Origin: Burkholderiales bacterium
GTDB taxonomy: Bacteria > Pseudomonadota > Gammaproteobacteria > Burkholderiales > SG8-41
DNA: 64,000 nucleotides
Direction of reading: 5' to 3'
NCBI GenBank assembly: GCA_036262035.1
Contig: DATAJS010000028.1
Coordinates: forward strand, 62,001-126,000
Under the pieces are notes generated by a model, which was given only the letters and a program-made list of their open reading frames with translations, was not told the origin of the DNA and ran no database searches. A program made the translations under genes and the position numbers. This document shows, in pieces, positions 23,266 to 32,816 of this stretch (position 1 is the first letter of the stretch; every line of letters begins with the position of its first letter).

Positions 23266-23964
23266 GTGGAGCTGAATCTCGTTCAGGTCATCGCGATCTA
23301 CGCGATTCCGGTCGTGCTCGCGATCACGCTGCACGAAGCGGCGCACGGCTACATCGCCATGCGCTTCGGCGACCTGACCGCGTACGCCGCCGGCCGCGTG
23401 AGCCTCAACCCGATCAAGCACATCGATCCCGTCGGCACCGTCGCGCTGCCGCTCGTGCTGCTCGCGGTGGCGAAGCTCGCGGGCGGAAGCGGCATGCTGT
23501 TCGGCTGGGCGAAGCCCGTGCCGGTCAACTTCGCCAACCTGCGCCATCCGAAGCAGGACATGCTGTGGGTGGCGGCGGCGGGTCCGCTCAGCAATCTCGC
23601 GATGGCGCTGGGCTGGGCGATCGTGGCGAAGCTCGCGCTGGCGGTGCCGCAGAGCTATTTCGCGTTGCCGCTCGCGCTCACCGGCGCGGCCGGCGTCTTC
23701 GTCAACGTCATCTTCATGGTCCTCAACCTGCTGCCGCTGCCGCCGCTCGACGGCGGGCGCATCCTGGTCTCGCTGCTGCCGCATCGTTACGCCTACAGGT
23801 TCGCGCGGATCGAGCGATACGGCTTTCCGATTCTGCTCGTGCTGCTCTTCACCGGCGTGCTCTCTTTCGTGCTGTGGCCGCTCGTGAGCGGAGCGGTGTG
23901 GATCCTCGAGCACGGCTTGTCGGTGCCGCTGGTCGAGCTCATTCACATGGCGCAAACGAGTTAG
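23266..23964 (+). CDS. Site-2 protease family M50 intramembrane metallopeptidase
   Basis: About 232 aa from GTG 23266, the point where the hydrophobic N-terminus (NLVQVIAIYAIPVVLAITL) begins. Five or six membrane helices. Zinc ligands: HEAAH at 23-27 and the Asp162 of LPPLDGGRIL. Short S2P proteins of this subgroup (YwhC-like) lack a PDZ domain and have unclear substrates, in contrast to RseP. Preceded by an unusual repeat and followed 29 bases on by trpS. Confidence 0.92.
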   Translation: MELNLVQVIAIYAIPVVLAITLHEAAHGYIAMRFGDLTAYAAGRVSLNPIKHIDPVGTVALPLVLLAVAKLAGGSGMLFGWAKPVPVNFANLRHPKQDMLWVAAAGPLSNLAMALGWAIVAKLALAVPQSYFALPLALTGAAGVFVNVIFMVLNLLPLPPLDGGRILVSLLPHRYAYRFARIERYGFPILLVLLFTGVLSFVLWPLVSGAVWILEHGLSVPLVELIHMAQTS

Positions 23965-23993
23965 CAGCGCACCATCCACCACGTCCATCGTTT

Positions 23994-25196
23994 ATGTTCA
24001 CCGATCGAGTTCTCTCGGGCATGCGCCCGACCGGCGCCCTGCATCTCGGCCATTACCACGGCGTGCTCAAAAACTGGGTGCGGCTGCAGCACGAGCACGA
24101 GTGTCTGTTCTTCGTCGCCGACTGGCACGCCCTGACGACCCATTACGACGATCCCGCACAGATCGAGCACCACGTGTGGGACATGGTCATCGACTGGCTC
24201 GCCGCCGGCGTCGATCCGGCGCAGGCGACGCTGTTCATACAGTCTCACGTGGCCGGGCACGCCGAGCTGCACCTGCTGCTGTCGATGATCACGCCGCTGC
24301 CGTGGCTGGAGCGCGTGCCGACGTACAAGGACCAGCAGGAGAAGATCACCGACAAGGATCTCTCGACCTACGGCTTCCTCGGTTACCCGCTGCTGCAGAG
24401 CGCCGACATCCTCATTTACCGCGCGAGCCAGGTGCCGGTCGGCGAGGACCAGGTTCCGCACATCGAGTTCACCCGCGAGATCGCGCGCCGCTTCAACCAC
24501 ATGTTCGGCCGCGAGCCCGGCTTCGAGGAAAAAGCGGAGGCGGCGGTCAAGAAGCTCGGCTCGCGCCGCGCGCGCCTCTACCGCGAGCTGCGCACCAAAT
24601 TTCTGGAGCAGGGCGACACCGGCGCGCTCGAAGCGGCGCGCGCGCTGCTGGAAGAGACGCAGAACCTCACCATGGGCGACCGCGAGCGCCTCTTCGGCTA
24701 TCTCGAAGGCGGCGGCAAGATGATCCTCGCCGAGCCGCACGCGCTGCTCACCGAGGCGTCGCGCATGCCCGGCCTCGACGGTCAGAAGATGTCGAAGTCG
24801 TACAACAACACGATAGCCCTGCGCGAAGATCCCGAGGCGGTGACGAAGAAAATCCGCACCATGCCCACCGACCCGGCGCGCGTGAAGCGCACCGATCCCG
24901 GCGAGCCGACCAAGTGCCCGGTGTGGCAGCTCCATCAGGTGTACTCGGACGACAAGACGAGGGAGTGGGTGCAGGTCGGCTGCCGCACCGCCGGCATCGG
25001 TTGCCTGGAGTGCAAGCAGCCGGTGATCGACGCCGTGCTGGCGGAGCTGAAGCCGATCCGCGAGCGCGCCGAGAGGTACCTGGAAGATCCCACGCTCGTT
25101 CGCAATATCGTCGCCGACGGGGCCGAAAAGGCCCGGCGGCTGGCCGGCGAGACCCTGCGCGACGTCCGCGGGGCGATGGGCCTGGATTACAGTTAG
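23994..25196 (+). CDS. trpS: Tryptophanyl-tRNA synthetase
   Basis: 400 aa class Ic synthetase charging tRNA-Trp. ATP-binding HLGH at 17-20 in GMRPTGALHLGHYHG and KMSKS at 265-269 in GLDGQKMSKSYNNT. About 65 residues longer than E. coli TrpS; the extra sequence lies in the middle (EEKAEAAVKKLGSRRARLY and following) and is shared by the long betaproteobacterial form. GCRTAGIGCLECKQ near the C-terminus carries three Cys. Start ATG 23994 follows the protease gene closely. Confidence 0.95.
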   Translation: MFTDRVLSGMRPTGALHLGHYHGVLKNWVRLQHEHECLFFVADWHALTTHYDDPAQIEHHVWDMVIDWLAAGVDPAQATLFIQSHVAGHAELHLLLSMITPLPWLERVPTYKDQQEKITDKDLSTYGFLGYPLLQSADILIYRASQVPVGEDQVPHIEFTREIARRFNHMFGREPGFEEKAEAAVKKLGSRRARLYRELRTKFLEQGDTGALEAARALLEETQNLTMGDRERLFGYLEGGGKMILAEPHALLTEASRMPGLDGQKMSKSYNNTIALREDPEAVTKKIRTMPTDPARVKRTDPGEPTKCPVWQLHQVYSDDKTREWVQVGCRTAGIGCLECKQPVIDAVLAELKPIRERAERYLEDPTLVRNIVADGAEKARRLAGETLRDVRGAMGLDYS

Positions 25197-25370
25197 TCCT
25201 GTGCAAAACCCATGCCTCTAGTGGCTGCGGCCACCTCCGACCACAATAGCTTGTAGTCTGCCCCCGGATTGGCTGTAGAATGCAGCCATGGTCAGACGAA
25301 CGCTAAGAAGCGCGTCCACCGCCCCGGGAAGCCGGGGTCGGCAGGGCGCTGCCGCGCCGGAAGGAGACGC

Positions 25371-26195
25371 ATGACCGAGGCCGCCGCCGCCGGCGTCCCG
25401 GGGACCCAGGTCCCCATCGCCCTCGTCTACGGGCAGCCGATGCTCGAGGTCCCGCAGGACCTCTACATCCCGCCCGACGCGCTCGAGGTCTTCCTCGAGC
25501 AGTTCGAAGGGCCGCTCGACCTGCTGCTGTACCTCATCCGCAAGGAGAACATCAGCGTCCTCGAGATCCCGATGGCGAAGCTGACGCGCCAGTATCTCGA
25601 GTACGTCGAGATGATGCGCCAGCACACGCTGGAGCTCGCGGCCGAGTACCTGCTGATGGCGGCCATGCTGATCGAGATCAAGTCGCGCATGCTGCTGCCG
25701 CGCGTGCACGCGCACGAGGCCGAGGAAGAGGACCCGCGCGCGGAGCTCGTGCGCCGCCTGCTCGAATACGAGCAGATGAAGCTCGCTTCGCAGCGCCTGA
25801 ACCAGATGCCGCAGGCCGGGCGCGACTTCAGCGTCGTGCACGTGCTCTTCGAGCGCGACGTCGCCGAGCGCCTGCCCGACGTCGATCCGGACGATCTGAA
25901 GATCGCGTGGCTCGCGCTGCTGCAGCGGGCGAACGTGAACCGCAGCCACAAGGTGACGCGCGAGCAGCTCTCGGTGCGCGCGCACATGAGCCGCGTGCTG
26001 CGCCAGCTCCAGGAGTCGAAGTTCATCGAGTTCGCGCAGCTCTTCACGCCGCAGGAAGGCGTGCCGGTGCTCGTGGTGACCTTCCTCGCCGTGCTGGAGC
26101 TCGCCCGCGAAGGGCTCATCGAAGTGAGCCAGCACGAGGCGTACACCCCGATTTACGTGAAGTTGAGAAGCGGCCAGCTCGCCGAAGTGGCCTGA
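25371..26195 (+). CDS. scpA: Segregation and condensation protein A
   Basis: 274 aa after GGAAGGAGACGC, a strong ribosome-binding site that fixes ATG 25371. The kleisin-type core begins [21 protein letters not shown], then [19 protein letters not shown] and [19 protein letters not shown], the signature of ScpA, which bridges SMC heads with ScpB in chromosome condensation. C-terminal winged-helix segment [19 protein letters not shown]. Followed 5 bases later by scpB. Confidence 0.95.
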   Translation: MTEAAAAGVPGTQVPIALVYGQPMLEVPQDLYIPPDALEVFLEQFEGPLDLLLYLIRKENISVLEIPMAKLTRQYLEYVEMMRQHTLELAAEYLLMAAMLIEIKSRMLLPRVHAHEAEEEDPRAELVRRLLEYEQMKLASQRLNQMPQAGRDFSVVHVLFERDVAERLPDVDPDDLKIAWLALLQRANVNRSHKVTREQLSVRAHMSRVLRQLQESKFIEFAQLFTPQEGVPVLVVTFLAVLELAREGLIEVSQHEAYTPIYVKLRSGQLAEVA

Positions 26196-26200
26196 TTGGG

Positions 26201-26989
26201 ATGGAGCATATGGACGAAAACCTCGATCTTTCCTACGCCAAGCGCGTCCTCGAAACCGCGCTCTTGACGAGCCCCGAGCCGCTCACGCTCGGCGAGCTGA
26301 AGAAGCTGTTCGACCAGGACCTCGCCAACGACACGCTGAAGAACATCCTCGACGATCTGCGCAACGACTGGGACGGCCGCGGCGTCGAGCTCGTGAGCGT
26401 TGCGTCGGGCTGGCGCTTCCGCGCGAAACCCGAATCGCAGAAATTCCTCGACCGCCTGAATCCGCAGAAGCCGCCGAAGTATTCGCGCGCGGTGCTCGAG
26501 ACGCTGGCGATCATCGCGTATCGCCAGCCGGTGACCCGCGGCGACATCGAGGACATCCGCGGCGTGACGGTGTCGAGCAACATCCTCAAGTCGCTGGAAG
26601 CGCGCGGCTGGATCGACGTCATCGGCCATCGCGAGGTGCCGGGGCGCCCCGCGATCTACGCGACGACCAAGCAGTTCCTCGACGATCTGAACCTGCGCTC
26701 GCTCGAAGAGCTGCCGGCGCTCGACGACCTCGGCACGCTCGTCGAGACCGCGCCCGGCACGCCGGACAACGGTGCGGAATCGTCCGACGAATCCGCGGTT
26801 GAAGCGCAGCCGCAAGCGGAAGAAGCGGTCGAGTCGAACGGCGACGAGGCCCTCGCCGCGTCACCCGTCGAAGAAACCTCGGGCAGCGTCGACATCAGCT
26901 CCGACGTGACCGACGACGAGGGCGGCGACATCCCGCCCGCAAGCGCGTCCGATTCGATGCAGGGTTACGTCTCGCCGCGTTTGCACTAG
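26201..26989 (+). CDS. scpB: Segregation and condensation protein B
   Basis: 262 aa. Two winged-helix domains: [18 protein letters not shown], then [44 protein letters not shown] and [17 protein letters not shown]. These are typical ScpB motifs. The last 80 residues are an acidic, low-complexity tail ([14 protein letters not shown] type) as in several betaproteobacteria. Another ATG nine bases downstream, with GGAG just before it, could be the true start. ScpAB load on SMC to organise the nucleoid. Confidence 0.93.
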   Translation: MEHMDENLDLSYAKRVLETALLTSPEPLTLGELKKLFDQDLANDTLKNILDDLRNDWDGRGVELVSVASGWRFRAKPESQKFLDRLNPQKPPKYSRAVLETLAIIAYRQPVTRGDIEDIRGVTVSSNILKSLEARGWIDVIGHREVPGRPAIYATTKQFLDDLNLRSLEELPALDDLGTLVETAPGTPDNGAESSDESAVEAQPQAEEAVESNGDEALAASPVEETSGSVDISSDVTDDEGGDIPPASASDSMQGYVSPRLH

Positions 26990-27015
26990 CGGTGCGTGAC
27001 GCGGCATCGCTGCTA

Positions 27016-27076
27016 ACGCATCCTACGATTTCGGCCGTCGAGCGTGCCTTGTCGTAGGGTGCGCAGGCGGAGCCGT
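27016..27076. repeat. Inverted repeat of the CGTAGGGTGCG type after scpB
   Basis: ACGCATCCTACGA at 27016-27028 pairs, with one mismatch in twelve, with TCGTAGGGTGCG at 27052-27063; a third partial copy (GTAACGCACCGTAG) follows. This sequence type recurs as intergenic scatter in many proteobacteria. It lies between convergent genes. Confidence 0.6.
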
Positions 27077-27092
27077 AACGCACCGTAGAGGC

Positions 27093-29159
27093 TCATCGCG
27101 TCAGTTTCGCGTAGATCTCCGCCACTTTCGCCGGCAGCTTCCCGACGTCCTCGACGAGCGTCCAGCTCACCGCGCCGTACATGTGCGGCAGATAGTCGCG
27201 CGCCTCGCGGTCGATCGTGATGCAGAACGGCTTCACGCCCGAGCGGTGGGCTTCGAGCAGCGCCTGACGCGTATCCTCGATGCCGTACTCGCCACGGTAG
27301 TTGTCGCTGAAGTCGTCGGGCCGGCCGTCGGAGAGCGTGACGAGCAGCCGCGTGCGCGCCTCGACCGAGTTGAGCACGCCGGTAAGATGCCTGATCGCCG
27401 CGCCCATGCGGGTGTAGTCCTGCGCTTCGATGCCGGCGATGCGTGACCTCACGACCTCGCCATACGCTTCATCGAAGCGCTTCACCCTGAACACCTGGCA
27501 GTTCTTGCGGGTCATTCCGGAAAAACCGTAGATCGCGTAGCGGTCGCCGAGCGCCTCCAGCGCCTCGCACAGCATCACCAGCGCCTCGCGCTCCGCGTCG
27601 TTGATCCAGCCTTTGGTCGAGCCGCTCATGTCGACCATGAAGAGCGCGGCCAGATCGCGCTCGGCGCGCCGGCGCCGTGCGTAGACGAGCGGCGCGAGCT
27701 CGTCGCCGTGATTCATGTCGACGAACGCTTCGATCAGCGCGTCGTAATCGATCTCGTCGCCCTCGGGCTGATGCTTCAGCAGCCGGTCCTCGCCGCGCAT
27801 GAGCTCGAACGTGCGCTTGAGCTGGGCGATGCGCCCCGCGTACTTGCCCGCGATGGCTGCGACGAAACCGGTATCGCCGGGCTCGACGTCCTGCTCGCGC
27901 ACCTCGCACCAGTCCTTGCGATAGTGCCGGCGCTGGTAATCCCATTCGTCGTAGACGTGTGCGGGACCGCGCGGCGGCTCGACGAGCTCCAGCGGCTCGG
28001 CGCTGTCCGCGCTGACGTAATCCGAGAGGTAGTCGGCGGGCACGGCGCCCAGGTCCTGCTCGATCGACGCGATGAGCTGCGAGAGCTCGTCCGAGGTTTC
28101 GATCGCGTCGCCGTCGAGCGTCAGCGTGTACTGCGAGCCCGCGTCGGTCTCGCGGCCCGGGTTTTCGAGCGCGAAGGCGGGGGTCGCTTCGCCCAGGTCG
28201 TCTTCACTCGCGATGCGCGCGAGCTCTTTCCTGAAAGCGGCTTTGTCGCGCTCGATGCGCGCATTGCGCGCCGCCGCGGCGAGCGCGGGCTCGAGCGCGA
28301 CGGCGTACGCCGAACCGAGCGCCGGCGGATTCGCGTAGAGCTCGTGCAGGAGCGCGATGCTGTCGTTCACTGTGGCCGCGTCTGCGGCGAGCCGCCCGAG
28401 CCGCGGGTCTTCGCCGTGGTGCGCCGGCACGCCCATGTCGCGCGCCAGTCCGGGCAACGTGCGTGCGATGCGCGCTTCCAGGCGCCGTGTTTCGAGCGCG
28501 GCGAGCAGCGCGAGCGCGCGCGGTTTGTCGTCGAAACCGTCGATGACCGATACGAGGTCTGCGTTGAACGTGCCGAAACGGGTCTGCGCCCACAGCATCG
28601 CCGCGGTCGCCTTGTAGCGCAGGAAGTTCTCGCGCTCGGTGCGACCGCCGGCCGCGCGCGGCGGCAGGAAGATGCGCTCGGTGTCGGTATACCCACGACT
28701 GGCGGGCTCCAGCGTGAGCGCGCGACCTTCGAGCCCTTGCAGGAAGAGCCGCAGCACCGGCGCGGCGTCTTCGAAGGAGACGCCCTCGTCGCGAGTGCGC
28801 CGGGCGTAGGTGCGCCAGTCGCGAAAAGCGTCGGTGCCGCGATACAAGCCTTCGCGGTCGTACGCGTCGACGGCGTCCACGATCCAGCGTTCGGCACTCT
28901 CCAGCCCGAGGCTCGGTACCGCTTCCGCGGCGGTCGCGCTGAACTGGAAAGCGAGCTCAGCGCTCGTGCGCGCGATCACCCCCGTCCAGTTCAGCACGAA
29001 GGCCTGCTCGGGCGCAGGCAGGCGCGCGATGGCCTCGGCCGCCTCGCGGGCGGTGCGCCTCGACGACAGCACCGCGTCGAGCGCCGCCGCGAGCTTCTGC
29101 TCGACGGCGTCTGCGGCTAACGGCGCAGGCGCCTCAGAAGAGGGAGGAAGCGAGCTCAT
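27093..29159 (-). CDS. VWA-domain protein of the NorD/CbbO type
   Basis: 688 aa. The N-terminal 480 residues are helical and poorly conserved. Residues about 500-685 are a von Willebrand A domain with a [17 protein letters not shown] near 505-515, then a Thr in the loop [12 protein letters not shown], then [11 protein letters not shown]. NorD/CbbO pair with a MoxR AAA+ ATPase to activate a metalloenzyme (NO reductase or RuBisCO). Neither target is in the window, so I do not choose between the names. Overlaps the upstream ATPase gene by 26 bases. Confidence 0.88.
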   Translation of the reverse strand: MSSLPPSSEAPAPLAADAVEQKLAAALDAVLSSRRTAREAAEAIARLPAPEQAFVLNWTGVIARTSAELAFQFSATAAEAVPSLGLESAERWIVDAVDAYDREGLYRGTDAFRDWRTYARRTRDEGVSFEDAAPVLRLFLQGLEGRALTLEPASRGYTDTERIFLPPRAAGGRTERENFLRYKATAAMLWAQTRFGTFNADLVSVIDGFDDKPRALALLAALETRRLEARIARTLPGLARDMGVPAHHGEDPRLGRLAADAATVNDSIALLHELYANPPALGSAYAVALEPALAAAARNARIERDKAAFRKELARIASEDDLGEATPAFALENPGRETDAGSQYTLTLDGDAIETSDELSQLIASIEQDLGAVPADYLSDYVSADSAEPLELVEPPRGPAHVYDEWDYQRRHYRKDWCEVREQDVEPGDTGFVAAIAGKYAGRIAQLKRTFELMRGEDRLLKHQPEGDEIDYDALIEAFVDMNHGDELAPLVYARRRRAERDLAALFMVDMSGSTKGWINDAEREALVMLCEALEALGDRYAIYGFSGMTRKNCQVFRVKRFDEAYGEVVRSRIAGIEAQDYTRMGAAIRHLTGVLNSVEARTRLLVTLSDGRPDDFSDNYRGEYGIEDTRQALLEAHRSGVKPFCITIDREARDYLPHMYGAVSWTLVEDVGKLPAKVAEIYAKLTR

Positions 29160-29964
29160 CGATCGCGCGCAGCATGTCGGCGTCGTCGGTGAGCGTCTCG
29201 GCGATCGCGCCGTTGCACGCCGTGCGCGCCGCCACGCCGCGGCGCATGAGCTTCGCGGCGTGCACGAGCAGGCGCGTCGACGCGCCTTCGTCGAGTCCGC
29301 TGCCCTTGAGGTTGCGCGTCATGTGCGCCAGCCGCACGAGCTTGTCCGCGATCTCGGCGCCGACGCCGCTTTCGGTCGCGACGACCTTCGCTTCGAGTGA
29401 GGCATCGGGGTAGTCGAACTCGATCGTGACGAAGCGCTGCCGCGTGCTTTGCTTCAGCTCCTTCATCACGCTCTGGTAGCCGGGGTTGTACGAGAGCGCG
29501 AGCATGAACTCCGGCGGGGCCTGCAGGAGCTCGCCGCGCTTTTCCATCGCCAGCACGCGGCGCTCGTCCGCGAGCGGGTGGATGACGACGGTGGTGTCGC
29601 GGCGCGCTTCGACGACCTCGTCGAGGTAGCAGATCGCGCCGGCGCGCACCGCGCGGGTGAGCGGCCCGTCGATCCACACCGTTTCCTGATTGGTGATGAG
29701 GTAGCGGCCGACGAGGTCGGAAGCCGTGAGGTCGTCGTGGCACGAGACCGTCTGCAGCGGGCGTGCAAGCCGCCACGCCATGTGCTCCACGAAGCGGGTT
29801 TTGCCGCAGCCGGTCGGTCCTTTGAGCAGAACCGGCAGCCTGCACTCGTAAGCGGCCTCGAAGAGTGCGATTTCTTGGTGTACCGGTTCGTAGTAGGGCT
29901 CGTCGGCGATCACCCGCAGCTCGGACTCGAGCGTCCGCGGGCGTAGGGAAGCGATGCTGGTCAA
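29134..29964 (-). CDS. MoxR-family AAA+ ATPase of the CbbQ/NirQ/NorQ type
   Basis: 276 aa. Walker A GPTGCGKT at 49-56, Walker B region [12 protein letters not shown], sensor [11 protein letters not shown] and arginine-finger region [33 protein letters not shown] and [28 protein letters not shown] match the CbbQ/NorQ subgroup. The ATPase remodels or loads a metal centre with the help of the VWA partner whose start overlaps its end. Start is TTG 29964, with AGGATT spaced upstream; other starts are possible. Confidence 0.9.
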   Translation of the reverse strand: MTSIASLRPRTLESELRVIADEPYYEPVHQEIALFEAAYECRLPVLLKGPTGCGKTRFVEHMAWRLARPLQTVSCHDDLTASDLVGRYLITNQETVWIDGPLTRAVRAGAICYLDEVVEARRDTTVVIHPLADERRVLAMEKRGELLQAPPEFMLALSYNPGYQSVMKELKQSTRQRFVTIEFDYPDASLEAKVVATESGVGAEIADKLVRLAHMTRNLKGSGLDEGASTRLLVHAAKLMRRGVAARTACNGAIAETLTDDADMLRAIDELASSLF

Positions 29965-30108
29965 AGCGAATCCTGGGTTCTGAAGAAGGGTTTGCCCTGA
30001 CGCGGATCTCGAAAAAGTCCGCGATCCAGGCGAGATACTGGTCCAATTGTTTGATGCTAAGATGAATTATTTTGCCATTTATCAAGATAGAAAGTCTGAG
30101 CACTACGC

Positions 30109-31578
30109 ATGCAAAGACGAGTGTGGTTGAGTCGGGCGCTGGTCGCGCTCGGACTCGCAGCCTATGCGGGGAGCGGTTGGAGTCAGCAGTCCTGGTGGAA
30201 TAACTGGTTCAAGATGCCCGGAAGCACGGCGGTAACCTCGCCGGAGCCCGGTGTCGCCTGGCAGCCCCAAAGCCCTTTACCGCCTGTAACAGCACCGCCG
30301 GTCGCCCCTGCGCCCGAGCGCGGCGCCGCGCCGGTCACTCTGGCGGAGCTGACCGAGTTCGCGCTGCGCAACAATCCCCGCGCACGCCAGGCATGGGCGG
30401 CGGCGCGAGCCGCCGCGGCGGGCGTTGCGGTCGAGGAGGCCGATTTCCTGCCGCAGTTGAGCGGTCTCGTCGGCCTCAACCGCATACGCCCGGTGTCCGG
30501 GACCACCGGCGCCGTTTCGCCGTGGCAGACGCGCTACGGCCCCTCGGTCAATCTCACCTACGTTCTGTTCGATCTCGCGCGCGCCGATCAGGTTCGCGCC
30601 GCCGAATACCGGCTGCTCGCCGCTAACCTCCAGCAGAACCGCGTCCTGCAGGACGTGGTGTTCCAGGTGGAGCAGGCCTATTTCAGGCTGCGCGGTCTCG
30701 AGCTGCTGGTGCGCGTGAACGAGCTCAGCCTCAAGAACCTGCGCACCTCGCTCGACGCGGCGAATCGCCGCCGGGAATCGGGACTCGCCACCGTCGCCGA
30801 CGTCTATCGCGCGGACACCCAGGTCGCGCAGGCCGACGTCACGCTGATCCGCAGCCGCGGCGAGTTCGAGAAAGCGCGCGGCCAGCTCGCCTCCGCGGTC
30901 GGGCTTGCTGTGAATCAGACGCTCACCCTCCCGCCGATGGGCGAGATTCCCGAGATCAAGGAGCTGATGAGCTCGGTCGACGAGCTCCTCGACCGCGCGC
31001 GTGCGAGCCGCCCCGACCTGGTTGCCGCCGAAGCCCAGGTGCGCGCCGCGCGCGCGAGTGCGGACGCTGCATCGAAAGCGAACCTGCCCACGCTCGAGCT
31101 CAACGGCGTCGCGGGCAAGACCGGCTTCCTCAACAGCGCGAGCCGCGACAACCCGATCGCCACCAACTACAACATCGGCCTCGCCCTGCGCATCCCGATC
31201 TTCACCGGCTTCCGCGACCGATCGCTGACCGCGCAGGCGCAGGCGCTCGCGGACCAGGCCGAGGCTTCGCGCGACGTGCTCTATCGCCAGACCGAGCTCG
31301 ACGTGTGGCAGGCGTATTACGATGTGAAGACCGCGGCCGGCGGCATCAGCAGCACCGACGCGCAAGTGAAGTCGGCGGAGCAGACGGCGCAGGCGACGCT
31401 CGCGCGTTACCAGGCGGGTTTCGGCAGCATCCTCGATCTCATCACGGCCCAGCAGGACGAATCGAATGCGCGCGTGCAGCGCATTCAGTCGTATCTCGAC
31501 TGGTACACGGCGGTCGCGAGGCTGCAGTTTTCGACGGGATTCGGCGAGGTACTCGCCGCGGCGAGCGGAAAAAAATGA
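30109..31578 (+). CDS. TolC-family outer-membrane factor of an RND efflux system
   Basis: 489 aa. Signal peptide (LSRALVALGLAAYAGSGWSQ), then about 45 residues rich in Pro, followed by the paired helical/beta repeats of TolC-type outer-membrane channels (TLAELTEFALRNNPRARQAW, RRRESGLATVADVYRADTQ, RYQAGFGSILDLITAQQDE). First gene of a three-gene efflux operon; its TGA overlaps the adaptor ATG (ATGA). No regulatory gene of TetR or MarR type is adjacent. Confidence 0.9.
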   Translation: MQRRVWLSRALVALGLAAYAGSGWSQQSWWNNWFKMPGSTAVTSPEPGVAWQPQSPLPPVTAPPVAPAPERGAAPVTLAELTEFALRNNPRARQAWAAARAAAAGVAVEEADFLPQLSGLVGLNRIRPVSGTTGAVSPWQTRYGPSVNLTYVLFDLARADQVRAAEYRLLAANLQQNRVLQDVVFQVEQAYFRLRGLELLVRVNELSLKNLRTSLDAANRRRESGLATVADVYRADTQVAQADVTLIRSRGEFEKARGQLASAVGLAVNQTLTLPPMGEIPEIKELMSSVDELLDRARASRPDLVAAEAQVRAARASADAASKANLPTLELNGVAGKTGFLNSASRDNPIATNYNIGLALRIPIFTGFRDRSLTAQAQALADQAEASRDVLYRQTELDVWQAYYDVKTAAGGISSTDAQVKSAEQTAQATLARYQAGFGSILDLITAQQDESNARVQRIQSYLDWYTAVARLQFSTGFGEVLAAASGKK

Positions 31579-32816
31579 AACGTTTGACGATGCTTCTGGT
31601 TTTTGCGGTGATCGGCGCCGTGGTAGCGGGGGGCTACTGGTACTGGAACCAGCAGGCGAGCGGCGCGACCGCGACCGATACCGGGGGAGGCAAAGCCAAG
31701 AAGGGCAAGGGAAAAGGGAAGGGGGGCGGCGGCCCGCTGACGGTGCGCGCCGTGCAGGCGGTGGTGAAGCCGATGCCGGTGCTCATCGAAGCGGTGGGTA
31801 CGGTGGAAGCGGAGCACAGCGTGCAGGTCCGCGCGCAGGTGAGCGGTGTGCTCGAGCGCGTCATGTTCAAGGAAGGCGACCGGGTCAAGCAGGGCCAGCT
31901 CCTGTTCCAGATCGACCCGCGGACTTTCCAGGCGCAGTACAACCAGGCGCTCGCGGCGCTCGCGCGCGACAAGGCGCAGCTCGAGAATGCGAAGGCGCAG
32001 CAGGAGCGCCTCGCGCCGCTGCTCAAGCGCGAGTTCATCACGCGCCAGGAATACGACGTGGCGGTGACTTCGGCCAAGTCGTTGGAAGCCACGGTGGCCG
32101 CGGACCAGGCCGCAGCGGAGCAGGCGCGCATCCAGCTGGGCTACTCGCGGATCGCGGCGCCGATCTCGGGTCGAACCGGCACGCTCGCGGTCAAGTCCGG
32201 CAACCTCGTGCAGGCCGCCGGCACCGGCGCGCCGCTCGTCACGATCAACAGCATGGATCCGATACTCGTCGGCTTCAGCATCCCCGAGCGGCAACTGGAC
32301 GAGATCCGGCGCTATAGCTCCGACCGCAACATGCGCATCGACATCCTGCCCGACCGTACCGGGCCGGCGGTCGCCGAGGGCAAGCTCGTGTTCATCGACA
32401 ATACCGTGACGCCGCAGAGCGGCACGGTGCTGCTGAAAACCCGCGTATCGAATGCGAACGAGGTGATCTGGCCGGGACAGTTCGTGAACGTTCGTGTGGT
32501 CCTCACGATCGAACCCGAATCGGTGGTCGTGCCGGAGGCCGCGGTTCAGCCCGGGCAGGACGGGAGCTTCGTCTATCTCATCGACGATCAGAGCAAGGTT
32601 CGCGTCCAGCCGGTGAAGGTCGCGCGACAGATCGGGCAGGAGATCGTCATCGCCCAGGGGATCAAGGGCGGCGACCAGGTGATCACCGAGATTCCGCAGG
32701 CGCTGCAGCCCGGAGCCACGGTGCGCCTGCGCGAGCAGGCCGATGACGCCTCCGGTCAGGGCAAGGGCAAGGGAAAAGGCAAGGGCAAGGGTAAATCCAA
32801 GGACGCCGCCCAATGA
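31575..32816 (+). CDS. RND efflux periplasmic adaptor (membrane-fusion protein)
   Basis: 413 aa. An N-terminal anchor helix (LLVFAVIGAVVAGGYWYW) is followed by a Gly/Lys linker at about 38-54. Then come barrel-sandwich strands (VEAEHSVQVRAQVSGVLER, EGDRVKQGQLLFQID), a hairpin (QYNQALAALARDKAQLENAK) and ISGRTGTLAVKSGNLV, typical of MdtA/AcrA. Odd feature: the C-terminus ends in alternating Gly-Lys (GKGKGKGKGKGK) encoded by a GGCAAG hexamer repeat at about 32758-32796. Joins the TolC-like and pump proteins. Confidence 0.92.
   Translation: MKRLTMLLVFAVIGAVVAGGYWYWNQQASGATATDTGGGKAKKGKGKGKGGGGPLTVRAVQAVVKPMPVLIEAVGTVEAEHSVQVRAQVSGVLERVMFKEGDRVKQGQLLFQIDPRTFQAQYNQALAALARDKAQLENAKAQQERLAPLLKREFITRQEYDVAVTSAKSLEATVAADQAAAEQARIQLGYSRIAAPISGRTGTLAVKSGNLVQAAGTGAPLVTINSMDPILVGFSIPERQLDEIRRYSSDRNMRIDILPDRTGPAVAEGKLVFIDNTVTPQSGTVLLKTRVSNANEVIWPGQFVNVRVVLTIEPESVVVPEAAVQPGQDGSFVYLIDDQSKVRVQPVKVARQIGQEIVIAQGIKGGDQVITEIPQALQPGATVRLREQADDASGQGKGKGKGKGKGKSKDAAQ
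32758..32796 (+). repeat. GGCAAG hexanucleotide repeat inside the adaptor gene
   Basis: Six or so imperfect GGCAAG/GGAAAA-type hexamers in tandem encode the Gly-Lys tail of the adaptor. Copy-number change would keep frame. A similar, shorter run lies at 31698-31730 in the N-terminal linker. Confidence 0.7.
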
